Source of the DNA: Melittangium boletus DSM 14713
GTDB lineage: Bacteria; Myxococcota; Myxococcia; Myxococcales; Myxococcaceae
Assembly: GCF_002305855.1 (NCBI RefSeq)
Contig: NZ_CP022163.1
Span: forward strand, 5,890,292 to 5,954,291
Reading direction: 5' to 3'
DNA: 64,000 nucleotides
The notes beneath the pieces were generated by a model that was not told the origin of the DNA, ran no database searches, and saw only the letters and a list, made by a program, of their open reading frames with translations. Position numbers and translations under genes: made by a program. Below are positions 27,278 through 35,941 of this stretch, one piece after another (within the stretch, counting starts at the first letter, position 1; the number at the start of each line of letters is the position of its first letter).

Positions 27278-28276
27278 ATGAACTTCCGATCCCTGGGCAG
27301 AAGTGGTTTGAAGGTCAGTGAAATCTCCTACGGCAACTGGTTGACCCATGGTTCCCAGGTCGAGGAGGACGCGGCGCTCGCCTGCGTGCGTGCCGCCCTG
27401 GACGAGGGCATCACCACGTTCGACACCGCGGATGTCTACGCGGCCACCCGTGCCGAGTCCGTGCTCGGCCGGGCCCTCAAGGGTCAGCGCCGCGAGGGCC
27501 TGGAAATCCTCACCAAGGTGTACTGGCCCACGGGTCCCGGTCCCAATGACCGGGGTCTGTCGCGCAAGCACATCCTCGAGTCCATCAACGGCTCGCTCAA
27601 GCGGCTGCAGACGGACTACGTGGACCTCTACCAGGCGCACCGCTACGACCATGAGACGCCGCTCGAGGAGACGATGCAGGCCTTCGCCGACGTCGTCCGT
27701 CAGGGCAAGGCGCTCTACATCGGCGTGTCCGAGTGGACGGCCGAGCAGTTGCACGAGGGCGTGAAGCTGGCCCGGCAGCTCGGCATCCAGCTCGTCTCCA
27801 ACCAGCCCCAGTACTCCATGCTGTGGCGGGTCATCGAGGCCAAGGTGGTGCCGGCGTCGCGGGAGCTGGGGGTGGGGCAGGTGGTCTTCTCGCCCATCGC
27901 GCAGGGCGTGCTCACCGGCAAGTACAAGCCGGGCCAGAAGCCGCCCGAGGGCAGCCGCGCCACGGATCAGAAGGGGGGCTCCGGCTTCGTCCAGCGCTTC
28001 TTGCGCGATGATGTCCTCACGCGCGTGCAGCAGCTCCAGCCGGTGGCGGACGGGGCCGGGCTGTCCCTGGCCCAGCTCGCCGTGGCGTGGGTGCTGCAGA
28101 ACCCGAACGTCTCCTCGGCCATCATCGGCGCCTCGCGGCCCGAACAGGTGAAGGAGAACGTGAAGGCCTCGGGGGTGACGCTGAGCGCGGAGGTGCTGCG
28201 CCGCATCGAGGAGATCATCGGCCCCATCGCCGAGCGGGATCCCGCCAAGACGGTCAGCCCCGAGAAGCGGCCGTGA
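27278..28276 (+). CDS. aldo/keto reductase
   Basis: A 332-residue NADPH-dependent TIM-barrel oxidoreductase similar to the potassium-channel beta-subunit/YghZ group. The catalytic tetrad appears as D and Y in TFDTADVYA, K in ILTKVYW, and H in YQAHRYD. The NADP-binding region lies in the C-terminal third (SSAIIGASRPEQVKENVKA). Substrate unknown. Transcribed away from tex with a 58-base gap and convergent with the next lipoprotein gene. Confidence 0.9.
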   Translation: MNFRSLGRSGLKVSEISYGNWLTHGSQVEEDAALACVRAALDEGITTFDTADVYAATRAESVLGRALKGQRREGLEILTKVYWPTGPGPNDRGLSRKHILESINGSLKRLQTDYVDLYQAHRYDHETPLEETMQAFADVVRQGKALYIGVSEWTAEQLHEGVKLARQLGIQLVSNQPQYSMLWRVIEAKVVPASRELGVGQVVFSPIAQGVLTGKYKPGQKPPEGSRATDQKGGSGFVQRFLRDDVLTRVQQLQPVADGAGLSLAQLAVAWVLQNPNVSSAIIGASRPEQVKENVKASGVTLSAEVLRRIEEIIGPIAERDPAKTVSPEKRP

Positions 28277-28293
28277 GCAGGGCGGCGGGGTGC

Positions 28294-30045
28294 TCAGGGC
28301 GCTCGGGGCAGATGCCGGGGCGCCTTGAACTCCAGCTCATGGGTGAGCGAGGGCTCCGGCTCGAGCCGGAGCGGCGCGTGCTCGCCCGCCAGGGCCGCCG
28401 GGGTGGTGAGGATGCTGCTCATCGTGGCCGCGTCGGCCGCGTCCGAGAGCGCCATATGCCCGTAGGGATGCGTTGACAGGTCGATGCCGGGCGTCAGGTA
28501 GCTGGTGACCGTGAAGACGTATTTCTGGCCGGGTTCGAGGATGCCCGGAAGCACGTCGACCGCGGTCTCCCGGGTGGAGAGGTAGGCCACGTGGCTCACG
28601 GCGGTCGCGGAGGTCCCATTGCCCCTGTCCTGCACGGACAGGCGCGAGATGCGGACGCGGTAGGCCGAGGGCATTCCCACCAGCGGCGCCTTCCAGGCGA
28701 TGCGCGGCGTGAGCGAGCCGAGGGTCCGCTCCTGTTGCGCGTTGAGTCCATCCACCGTCACGTTCTGCGCGGGCGAGATGCGCGGGGCGATGGGCCCTTG
28801 GATGGCGGTCTCCACCCGGCGTCTGTCGCTCAATCCATCCGAGAGCGTGCCGGTGCTCGTGCCCGGCAGACGCACGTCGAGCCGGAAGTTGTGGGCCACC
28901 GTGAGCACCTCTCCCCAGCTGAACGGGAAGGGGTTGCCGTAGGAGATGTTCACACGGGCGTCGGTGATTCCGGCGTTGCCATAGCTGTACATCAGGTCGC
29001 CCGAGTAGCCATACCAGGCATCCGAGCCCCACGCCGTGGGCGAGATGCTGACGGTCTGGCTGTTGGTGGCGGTGGACTGGGGGTGCACCTGCGTCTGGTA
29101 GGCCTCGAAACGGGAGCGCCACCACTCGAAGTTCAGCGTCTTCTGGGGCGTCCCAGTGAAGACGCCGCGCAGCTCCGTTTCGGTGGACGGCGCCATGGTG
29201 ACGGGATCCGGTGTGGTGGAGCGCTCGATGGCGGCATAGCGGAAGTAGCCGCTGTCCCGGTCGATGAACGAGTTGAAGTACAGGCGATCGCCGCGTGAGG
29301 CATCCAGGAGGACGGACTCGGTGGGGCTGATCTGCGTGTAGCTCACGGGGTGTTTGTTCAGCTCGGACGTGTACGCGGGAATCGGGCTCGAGGCGTTCAC
29401 GTAGGCCATCAGGCCGACATTGGAACTGACGGCCTGCCAGATGGGGGTGACGTTGAACGGCTCGTGCTTGATGTTGGACAGGCTGACGGTGATCGGGCCG
29501 GGGTTGGACTTCACCGCGTCCTGGCGGCCCAGTTCGTAGTTGTCCAGGTTCACGGTGCGCGAGTCCGTCAGGACATGGAGCGTGTCGAGCCGCAGGTAGT
29601 ACCGCCCGGCGGGCGCGTCCGGGATGCGGAAGGTGCCGTCCGGCGACGTCACCACCGTGAGGGGCCGGAGTCCGCCCGACTCGAGCGCGAAGGCCTCGAG
29701 CTCCGGGGAGAGCGGATCGATGGGCTGGGTGAAGTCCGCGAGGTCCGTGCGGTAGTGCAACACGCGGGTTCCGCGCACCTCGTGGGGATGGCCCGCGTCC
29801 GGGCTGCCCGCATCAGCGGAGGAGCCCCCATCGTAGGAGGGGGAGCCGCCATCGTAGGAGGGGGAGCCGCCATCGGAAGAAGGCGTGCCCGCGTCGCTGG
29901 GCTCTCCGCCCACGGAGGGGGGCCGCGGCGCGGAATCCGTGACGGGCGGACCGCCCGTGTCCGGAGGCTCCGCGGAATCGGAGCCACAACCCGCCAACAC
30001 CATGGATGACATGAATAGAGAAACGAGCGACCGCTGGAACGACAC
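28294..30045 (-). CDS. hypothetical lipoprotein with Asp/Gly/Ser repeat linker
   Basis: A 583-residue protein. GTG start at 30045 after AGGGGGA; lipobox VLAGCG. Residues about 25-90 form a low-complexity linker that contains a short DGGSPSY repeat, typical of myxobacterial surface lipoproteins. Beyond it are beta-rich segments, first with a carboxypeptidase-regulatory look (SPDGTFRIPDAPAGRYYLRLD), later several extended strands and a Fn3-like region (WKAPLVGMPSAYRVRIS ... EPGQKYVFTVTSY). It is probably surface exposed; ligand and role are unknown. Confidence 0.7.
   Translation of the reverse strand: MSFQRSLVSLFMSSMVLAGCGSDSAEPPDTGGPPVTDSAPRPPSVGGEPSDAGTPSSDGGSPSYDGGSPSYDGGSSADAGSPDAGHPHEVRGTRVLHYRTDLADFTQPIDPLSPELEAFALESGGLRPLTVVTSPDGTFRIPDAPAGRYYLRLDTLHVLTDSRTVNLDNYELGRQDAVKSNPGPITVSLSNIKHEPFNVTPIWQAVSSNVGLMAYVNASSPIPAYTSELNKHPVSYTQISPTESVLLDASRGDRLYFNSFIDRDSGYFRYAAIERSTTPDPVTMAPSTETELRGVFTGTPQKTLNFEWWRSRFEAYQTQVHPQSTATNSQTVSISPTAWGSDAWYGYSGDLMYSYGNAGITDARVNISYGNPFPFSWGEVLTVAHNFRLDVRLPGTSTGTLSDGLSDRRRVETAIQGPIAPRISPAQNVTVDGLNAQQERTLGSLTPRIAWKAPLVGMPSAYRVRISRLSVQDRGNGTSATAVSHVAYLSTRETAVDVLPGILEPGQKYVFTVTSYLTPGIDLSTHPYGHMALSDAADAATMSSILTTPAALAGEHAPLRLEPEPSLTHELEFKAPRHLPRAP
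29828..29876. repeat. tandem 21-bp repeat inside a lipoprotein gene
   Basis: Two full copies and a partial third of a 21-base unit beginning CCATCGTAGGAGGGG. On the minus strand it encodes the repeated DGGSPSY linker of the lipoprotein. In-frame length keeps the reading frame intact if copy number changes. Confidence 0.8.
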
Positions 30046-30090
30046 GTTGCATCCCCCTGCTCCCGAGAGGCTTCGGAAGCCGGGGCCAAA

Positions 30091-31218
30091 CTAACTGGCG
30101 GCCGCGTCGATGGGGAAGGGCCTCGCCTCGGCTCCCAGCCGCTGGGAGCGCTCGAGCAATCGCCGGAAGCGGTCCGTGCCATTCCGGGCATCGAACTTCA
30201 CCGCGATTCCCTCCGATTGCACCGAGAGCCAACCGCGCAGCACGCGCGTCTCGTAGATGCCCTCGGGCGAGTACAGCGGAAAGGCGCGCGGCAGGGCGAG
30301 CCGCTCCCGCTCGTGTCCTTCCACCAGCGCCCGCTCCATCAGGGCGAGCGCGGCCGTATAGAAGGTGAAGCGGTCGCGGTGGCTCGCATGGGTCAGGGCC
30401 CAGGGCAGGTGCCGCTCGAGGAGTTTCAGCCCGCGCGCCACGTTCCCCGTCAGCGCGAGGAATTCCAGGTGCTCGCCCACCGTGGCGAGGAAGTCCCGGT
30501 TGCCACGGACGAGGGCATAGCCGCGCAGGTGGCAGTCCCGTGCCTGCTCCAGGCGGCCCAGCTTGAAGAGCGGGTAGAGGACGCTGCCCAACGTCTGGTG
30601 CGGCACCTCCGCGCACTCGTACCGCCCCTCCAGCAGGGGCTGGGCCTTGCGCACCACTTCCTCGTACTCGCCCTGGTCCAGGTGGTGGTCCAGCTCGTCG
30701 TCCAGTTCGCACGCCAGACAGTCCGAGAGGTGATCCCTCGGGGTCTGTCTCCATTGAGTCCACAGCGCCGCGGCCCGGTCCGCGTCTCCCATGTCCCGCG
30801 CCGCCTGGTAGCGCAGCTTGAGGATCGCGCGCTCACCCGCGCCCGTCTTCTCGAAGCACCGCGCCGCGTCCTCCAGGGCCTCCTCGATCTGCGCGCGGCC
30901 GATGTGGGGGAACTCGTCCAGACGTCCCACGACCCACTTCTGCTTCCACAGCAGGCCTTCGGGCGCGAAGCGCTCCGGGTCGCGTTGCTGCTGGCCCCGG
31001 CACCAGGCGAACGCCGCCAGGGCCCGGTCCGGAAAGCCGCCGAAGGTGGCCGCGTCGATGAGCGAGTCACGCACCTCGTAGGCGAGCCCCACCTCTCCGT
31101 GTGCGTCCGCCAGCCGCGCCGCCTCCTCCAGCGTCATCACCTTGGCCTCGCCCGGTTCCAGCCGCTCGGCGCGGTCGAGCAGGGCGTCGAGCCGCGCGCG
31201 CCAGTCCTGTCCGCTCAA
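30091..31218 (-). CDS. TPR-like helical protein coupled to HSP90
   Basis: A 375-residue all-helical protein with about seven degenerate tetratricopeptide-like repeats, for example LADAHGEVGLAYEVRDSL and LGRLEQARDCHLRGYALVR. Its TTG start shares TTGA with the stop of the HSP90-like gene, so the two are translationally linked. TPR proteins are common HSP90 partners, so it may bind the chaperone, but that is an inference. No other domain is visible. Confidence 0.75.
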   Translation of the reverse strand: MSGQDWRARLDALLDRAERLEPGEAKVMTLEEAARLADAHGEVGLAYEVRDSLIDAATFGGFPDRALAAFAWCRGQQQRDPERFAPEGLLWKQKWVVGRLDEFPHIGRAQIEEALEDAARCFEKTGAGERAILKLRYQAARDMGDADRAAALWTQWRQTPRDHLSDCLACELDDELDHHLDQGEYEEVVRKAQPLLEGRYECAEVPHQTLGSVLYPLFKLGRLEQARDCHLRGYALVRGNRDFLATVGEHLEFLALTGNVARGLKLLERHLPWALTHASHRDRFTFYTAALALMERALVEGHERERLALPRAFPLYSPEGIYETRVLRGWLSVQSEGIAVKFDARNGTDRFRRLLERSQRLGAEARPFPIDAAAS

Positions 31219-33047
31219 TGCAGGCTCCCGGTGTCTTCGTCGTCACCCAGGCGCGACTCGATGAGGCCGAGCAGGCCCCGGTTGAGCAGCGCCATCTCCC
31301 GGGCGTTGAGCGGGCGGTGTCCCAGGAGGAGCGCCTGCACGTAGAGCATTTCCACCGACAGCCGGAGCTGCGCGGTGTCTCGGACCCGGGCGAGCCGGCG
31401 GATCACCGGATTGCGCAGGTTGAAGCACAACTGGGGCCGCTCCTGGGGCGGGGCCTTGTCCTGGGTGCCCTCGAGCAGCGAGGCATAGAGGGAGTCCGAC
31501 TCCTCGCGCGCGCGCTCCAGGTCTCGCTGGAAGGCGCCTTCCTCCACGTCCCCGTAGAGCGTGGGCACCTCGGCGGGGAGGAACTTCTTGAGGCTCACCT
31601 CACACCCGAACGACTCCAGCGCCTCCTCGGCGATCCGCCGCAGCCGGGCCACCCCCTCATGCTCCTCGGCCGTCAGCTCCTCGAGGCCCTGGGGCAACTG
31701 GGCCGCGGAGAAGACTTCCACTCGTGCGTTGGGCAGCACTCGGGGCAACTTCTCCAGGAGCGCCGCGTCGTGGGTGTAGGCGGCGTTGATGATGCACAAC
31801 CCCTGGGCCGCGGCCACGCGAGACACCTGGCGGAAGGTGTCCAGCGTGGTGACGTAGCGCACCGTGGGCGAGCCCTGGCGGTAGTGCTCGAGCGTCATCA
31901 TCCCCAGGGTCGTCTCGAAGGGCAGCCAGTGGATGACGAGCCGGTAGAAGTCGTCGTCGTCCAGGGCGAGCGCCTTCACCGACAGGCCGTGCAGGGCGAT
32001 GAGCCGTTGCAGGGTGCGCGGCTCGTGCGTGGCCAGGTCCACCAGGTACTGGCGCAGGCATTGCCCCAGCGCGTCACGGGCGCTCGCGAGCGTGGCGTCC
32101 TCGTAGAAGGCCTCGCGGCTGGCGGTGGGACGCAGCCCCTGGGCGTTCACCACGCAGCGCACGAAGAAGGCCCACTGGGGCAGCAGGTTCTCCGCGCGCT
32201 CGGTCAAGAGCATGTCCTTGAGGTACACGCGGTGCGTCTGGCGTGATTGGAAGTGGGGCGAGAAGGGCAGCACATAGGCCACGCCCTCCACCTGCCCGGC
32301 CTCCGCGCGCAGCGGGACGCAGTCCACGAAGTCCATGCCGAACACCTCGCGTCCATGGGCCAGCAGGGCCTGGCGCCGCTCGGCCGCGCTCTCGTACGCG
32401 CGGCGCCAGGGCGGCGGCGTGGGGTTGAGGTGCTCGGTGCGGCCGTGGGCGGTGAGCTGGAGGGGGAAGGGCAGCAGGCTTCCATAGTGGAGGGCGAGCT
32501 GGCGCACGCGCTCGTGCGTGAAGTACTCGGCGGCGTCCGGACGGGCGATGAGGAAGACCTGGGTGCCGGGCCGGGCCAGGGGGTGCTCGGACGGACGCAC
32601 GGAATAGGTGCCGTCCTGCCGGCCCCTCCATTCCCACGTCTCTCTCCCTTCCGCCTTGACCGAGCGCGTCACGACCAGCAACTCGTCACACACCATGAAG
32701 CAGGACAGCAGGCCAATGCCGAACTGGCCGATGAAGTCCCCTCGGTGGGCTTCCAGGGCCTCGCGCTTGGAACTCTCGCCGATGGTGGCCAGGAAGCGGT
32801 GCAGCTCCTCCTCCGTCAGCCCCACGCCATCGTCCTGGAAGAGCAGGGTGGGCGGGCCTCCATCCTGTTTCTCGATGAGTTCCACGCGCACCTCTCCTTG
32901 GTGGGCGGGCTCGAGGTTCCTCCGAGCGCGCGAGGCGTCGGTGGCGTTCTGGAGCAGCTCGCGGACGAACACCCCGGGCGAGCTGTAGAGGTGATGGGAG
33001 AGGAGGTCGATGACCCCTCGGAGATTGACCTGGAAGCGATGATCCAC
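31215..33047 (-). CDS. HSP90 family ATPase (HtpG-like)
   Basis: A 610-residue protein with an N-terminal GHKL ATPase: FVRELLQNATDASRAR, DDGVGLTEEEL, and FIGQFGIGLLSCFM, matching the ATP-binding motifs of HSP90. The middle domain is present, but the sequence is shorter and diverged from classical HtpG (which also ends with a dimerisation domain around 620 residues). It belongs to a bacterial HSP90-like branch often found next to a TPR gene. GTG start at 33047; the coupled TPR gene follows with a four-base overlap. Confidence 0.88.
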   Translation of the reverse strand: MDHRFQVNLRGVIDLLSHHLYSSPGVFVRELLQNATDASRARRNLEPAHQGEVRVELIEKQDGGPPTLLFQDDGVGLTEEELHRFLATIGESSKREALEAHRGDFIGQFGIGLLSCFMVCDELLVVTRSVKAEGRETWEWRGRQDGTYSVRPSEHPLARPGTQVFLIARPDAAEYFTHERVRQLALHYGSLLPFPLQLTAHGRTEHLNPTPPPWRRAYESAAERRQALLAHGREVFGMDFVDCVPLRAEAGQVEGVAYVLPFSPHFQSRQTHRVYLKDMLLTERAENLLPQWAFFVRCVVNAQGLRPTASREAFYEDATLASARDALGQCLRQYLVDLATHEPRTLQRLIALHGLSVKALALDDDDFYRLVIHWLPFETTLGMMTLEHYRQGSPTVRYVTTLDTFRQVSRVAAAQGLCIINAAYTHDAALLEKLPRVLPNARVEVFSAAQLPQGLEELTAEEHEGVARLRRIAEEALESFGCEVSLKKFLPAEVPTLYGDVEEGAFQRDLERAREESDSLYASLLEGTQDKAPPQERPQLCFNLRNPVIRRLARVRDTAQLRLSVEMLYVQALLLGHRPLNAREMALLNRGLLGLIESRLGDDEDTGSLH

Positions 33048-33204
33048 GCCCGCGGCAGCCTAGCTCATACGTCGCTTCTGTTCGCCAGCGGCACTTGTCC
33101 GGCTTTCCCCTCCTTTCTGGAGCGGGTGGCGGTGGCGTCGGGGGGGCGGGTGGAGTATTCCCCCCCTCATGGGATGGCGCGGCCTCCCGGGGATGGATGT
33201 TTCC

Positions 33205-33567
33205 ATGAAGAGGAAGGTGGCGTGGTTCTCCTCGCTGCTGGAGCGCAACCTGCACCGGATCCGACTGGAGGTGCGGGAGACGGGAGAGCTGTACCATCTG
33301 CTGCTCAGGGCCGCGCGCGGCTCGACGCTGTCGTTCGAGGAGCGTCGGCGGGTGCGCTCGCAGCTGATCGATCTGGCCAAGGTGATTCCGGCGCTCGTGG
33401 TCTTCGCGGCGCCGGGGGGACTGGTGTTGCTGATGGTGCTGGGCAAGTTGCTGCCCTTCAGCCTGCTGCCGAGTGCGTTCCAGGATCCGCCCGCGCCACC
33501 CGTGCCGCCCGTGCCTTCCCCGGCACCACCGCCGGAGGAGGCGCCTCCGGTGCGCAAGGCGGGTTGA
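33205..33567 (+). CDS. LETM1-like small membrane protein
   Basis: A 120-residue protein from ATG 33205. Residues about 10-55 are basic and helical (LLERNLHRIRLEVRETGEL), followed by one hydrophobic stretch (IPALVVFAAPGGLVLLMVLG) and the motif KLLPFSLLPSAFQ, which recalls the LETM1 domain core of mitochondrial and bacterial proteins. The tail is a Pro-rich linker. In-frame starts at 33169 and 33193 are also possible. Family call is moderate, function unknown. Confidence 0.55.
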   Translation: MKRKVAWFSSLLERNLHRIRLEVRETGELYHLLLRAARGSTLSFEERRRVRSQLIDLAKVIPALVVFAAPGGLVLLMVLGKLLPFSLLPSAFQDPPAPPVPPVPSPAPPPEEAPPVRKAG

Positions 33568-33627
33568 GCGTCCCGCTCCCCACGTGAATCCTTGCCGGGA
33601 ATGGGTGGATCGCGTTCTGCTGACGCG

Positions 33628-34956
33628 ATGCAGACCGATATTGTCCGTGAGCCTGCGGAGCCGCTCGCGCAGCGACCCCTCTCCCGCCAGGATGTGAGGA
33701 CACTCGCGCTGGCGGCATTGGGGGGCGCGCTGGAGTTCTACGACTTCATCATCTTCGTGTTCTTCACCGGAGTCATCGGCCAGCTCTTCTTCCCGCCCGA
33801 TACGCCGGACTGGCTGCGGCAGTTGCAGGCGTTTGGCCTGTTCGCGGCGGGCTACCTGGCGCGGCCGCTCGGCGGCATCGTGATGGCGCACTTCGGTGAT
33901 CGCGGTGGCCGCAAGCGCATGTTCACCTTGAGCGTGTTCCTGATGTCGGTGCCCACGCTGCTCATCGGCCTGTTGCCGACCTACGCCACGGCGGGGTACG
34001 CGGCGCCGCTGGCGCTCCTGGGCCTGCGCATGCTGCAGGGCGCGGCGGTGGGCGGCGAGGTGCCGGGCGCGTGGGTGTTCGTCTCCGAGCACGTGCCGGA
34101 TCGGCGCGTGGGCCTGGCGTGTGGCACGCTCACCTCGGGCCTCACGTTCGGCATCCTGCTGGGCTCGCTCGTGGCCACCGCGGTCAATCAGACCTACACC
34201 CCCGAGCAGGTGCGCGACTTCGGCTGGCGGGTGCCCTTCCTGGTGGGTGGGGTGTTCGGCTTCTTCGCCGTGTTCCTGCGCCGCTGGCTGGCCGAGACGC
34301 CAGTGTTCGAGGCGATGCGTCAGCGCAAGGCGCTCGTCCAGGAGTTGCCGCTCAAGGTGGTGCTGCGGGGCCAGCGCACCGGCGTGGTGGTGTCCATGCT
34401 GCTCACCTGGGTGCTCACGGCGGGCATCGTGGTGGTCATCCTCATGACGCCCGCGCTGATGCAGAAGCTGCATGGCTTCACGCCCGCGCTCACGCTCAAG
34501 GCCAATAGCCTGGCCACGCTGTGCCTCACCGTGGGGTGCATCGGCTTCGGCCTCGCGGTGGACCGCTTCGGGATGGGCGGCGTGTTGGCCGTGGGCAGCC
34601 TCGTGCTGATCGCGGCGACCTACGCGCTCTACGCGGGCGTGAACGCGCGGCCCGAATTGCTCGTGGCCCTGTACATGCTCGCGGGCGTGGGCGTGGGCGT
34701 GGTGGGCGTGGTGCCCACCGTCATGGTGCGCGCCTTCCCCGCGGCGGTGCGCTTCTCGGGGCTCTCCTTCTCCTACAACGTGGCCTACGCCGTGTTCGGA
34801 GGGATGACGCCCCTGGTGGTGACGCTCATGTCGGAGCTCACCCCGCTGGCTCCCGCCCACTACGTGGCGGCGCTCGGGGGGGTGGGGCTGTGCGTTGCAT
34901 TCTTCCTCTTGAGCGCCGGCCGCGCGCGCTTCGGCGCGTTGGACGCTCATTCGTAG
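33628..34956 (+). CDS. MFS transporter, metabolite:H+ symporter type
   Basis: A 442-residue membrane protein with 12 predicted TM segments. GGALEFYDFIIFVFF and the loop GDRGGRKRMF between TM2 and TM3 are typical of the MHS branch, which carries organic acids, betaine or proline. The ATG at 33628 is taken as the start; two further in-frame starts lie upstream (33592 and 33601) without clearer ribosome sites. The SDR gene follows after 17 bases with its own strong AGGAGG, so the pair may be co-transcribed, but the substrate cannot be named. Confidence 0.8.
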   Translation: MQTDIVREPAEPLAQRPLSRQDVRTLALAALGGALEFYDFIIFVFFTGVIGQLFFPPDTPDWLRQLQAFGLFAAGYLARPLGGIVMAHFGDRGGRKRMFTLSVFLMSVPTLLIGLLPTYATAGYAAPLALLGLRMLQGAAVGGEVPGAWVFVSEHVPDRRVGLACGTLTSGLTFGILLGSLVATAVNQTYTPEQVRDFGWRVPFLVGGVFGFFAVFLRRWLAETPVFEAMRQRKALVQELPLKVVLRGQRTGVVVSMLLTWVLTAGIVVVILMTPALMQKLHGFTPALTLKANSLATLCLTVGCIGFGLAVDRFGMGGVLAVGSLVLIAATYALYAGVNARPELLVALYMLAGVGVGVVGVVPTVMVRAFPAAVRFSGLSFSYNVAYAVFGGMTPLVVTLMSELTPLAPAHYVAALGGVGLCVAFFLLSAGRARFGALDAHS

Positions 34957-34973
34957 GGCAAGGAGGAGTCAGG

Positions 34974-35789
34974 ATGAAACTCGTATCGAGCAGTGCGATC
35001 GTCACGGGAGCGGGGCAAGGCATTGGATTGGGCATCGCCTCGCGACTCATGCGGGACGGAGCCAACGTGCTTCTCTTTGGCCGGACCCGGGAGAAGGTGG
35101 AGTCGGCCGCCGAGCAGCTCAACCGCGAGATGGAGGGGCGCACGCGCGCCGTCCCCTTCGCGGGAGACGTGGTCCGGGCGGAGGACGTGGCCCGGGCGCT
35201 CGAGGTCGCTACCCGGGAGTTCGGTCTGCCGGGCATCCTGGTGAACAACGCGGGAACGGCCACGCTCAGCCCGATCCTCGACATGCCGGAAGCGGACTTC
35301 GACAGTGTCGTGGACATCAACCTCAAGGGGCCCTTCCTGTTCACCCAGCTGCTCGCGCGGGCGCTCGTCGCGGCGAAGCAGCCCGGGTCGATCGTCAACA
35401 TCTCCTCGTTGAACCAGACGGCCGTGACGGATGGGCTCGCCCACTACTGCGCCTCCAAGGCGGGGCTCGCGAACTTCTCGAAGGTCGCGGCCTCGGAGCT
35501 GGGCCGGTATGGAATCCGGGTGAATGTCGTGGCGCCCGGGGCCATCCGCACGCTCCTCGCGGAGAAATCGGGCCTCATGGAGGGGCCGATGGCGCGTGAA
35601 TTCCTCGCCCATACGCCGCTGGGAAAGGCCTGTGGCGAGCCGGAGGACGTGGCGAAGGTCGTGTCGTTCCTGTGCAGTGAGCTCGCGTCGTGGATCACCG
35701 GAGACACCCTCGCCGTGGATGGGGGCAATCACATCCGGGGGATCCACAGCTACGCGGACACGCTGGGCCTCACCCCCAAGGTGGGCTGA
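34974..35789 (+). CDS. short-chain dehydrogenase/reductase
   Basis: A 271-residue Rossmann-fold enzyme. Cofactor motif TGAGQGIG near the N-terminus, then NNAG, the catalytic Ser in NISSLNQ, and YCASK (Y-x3-K). The C-terminus is conserved (SWITGDTLAVDGG), typical of FabG-like or glucose dehydrogenase-like SDRs. It follows the MFS gene by 17 bases. It is not convincingly the 2,3-dihydroxybenzoate dehydrogenase of a siderophore pathway, although the siderophore-type genes begin just downstream. Confidence 0.88.
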   Translation: MKLVSSSAIVTGAGQGIGLGIASRLMRDGANVLLFGRTREKVESAAEQLNREMEGRTRAVPFAGDVVRAEDVARALEVATREFGLPGILVNNAGTATLSPILDMPEADFDSVVDINLKGPFLFTQLLARALVAAKQPGSIVNISSLNQTAVTDGLAHYCASKAGLANFSKVAASELGRYGIRVNVVAPGAIRTLLAEKSGLMEGPMAREFLAHTPLGKACGEPEDVAKVVSFLCSELASWITGDTLAVDGGNHIRGIHSYADTLGLTPKVG

Positions 35790-35884
35790 GCTCCGTTGCC
35801 TCGGGGGGAGGATGAACCCCCCGTCGTGCCGAGCGAGGGGCTTGCGGTCCCGACGGGGGCCCGCGTATAGTGCGTTCCGGTAAT

Positions 35885-35903
35885 GATTTTGAATATCATT
35901 ATC
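35885..35903 (+). promoter_or_regulatory. Fur box upstream of the mxcK-like gene
   Basis: GATTTTGAATATCATTATC matches 15 of 19 bases of the classical Fur box. The 15-base core TGAATATCATTATCA fits 13 of 14 defined positions save two. It is AT-rich in a very GC-rich region and ends 39 bases before the GTG start, at a place where bound Fur-Fe2+ would block transcription. Confidence 0.82.
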
Positions 35904-35941
35904 AATATCGGGCCGGTGCGCTGGTTCTTCCGGAGAATGTC

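Noticed and set aside
34974..35789. The SDR as a 2,3-dihydro-2,3-dihydroxybenzoate dehydrogenase of a myxochelin pathway
   Set aside because: It lies upstream of the Fur box, is coupled to another MFS gene, and its sequence is generic SDR.
35870..35941. An upstream start for the mxcK-like exporter
   Set aside because: It would translate through the Fur box, and the GTG at 35942 has a ribosome site and starts at the usual point before TM1.
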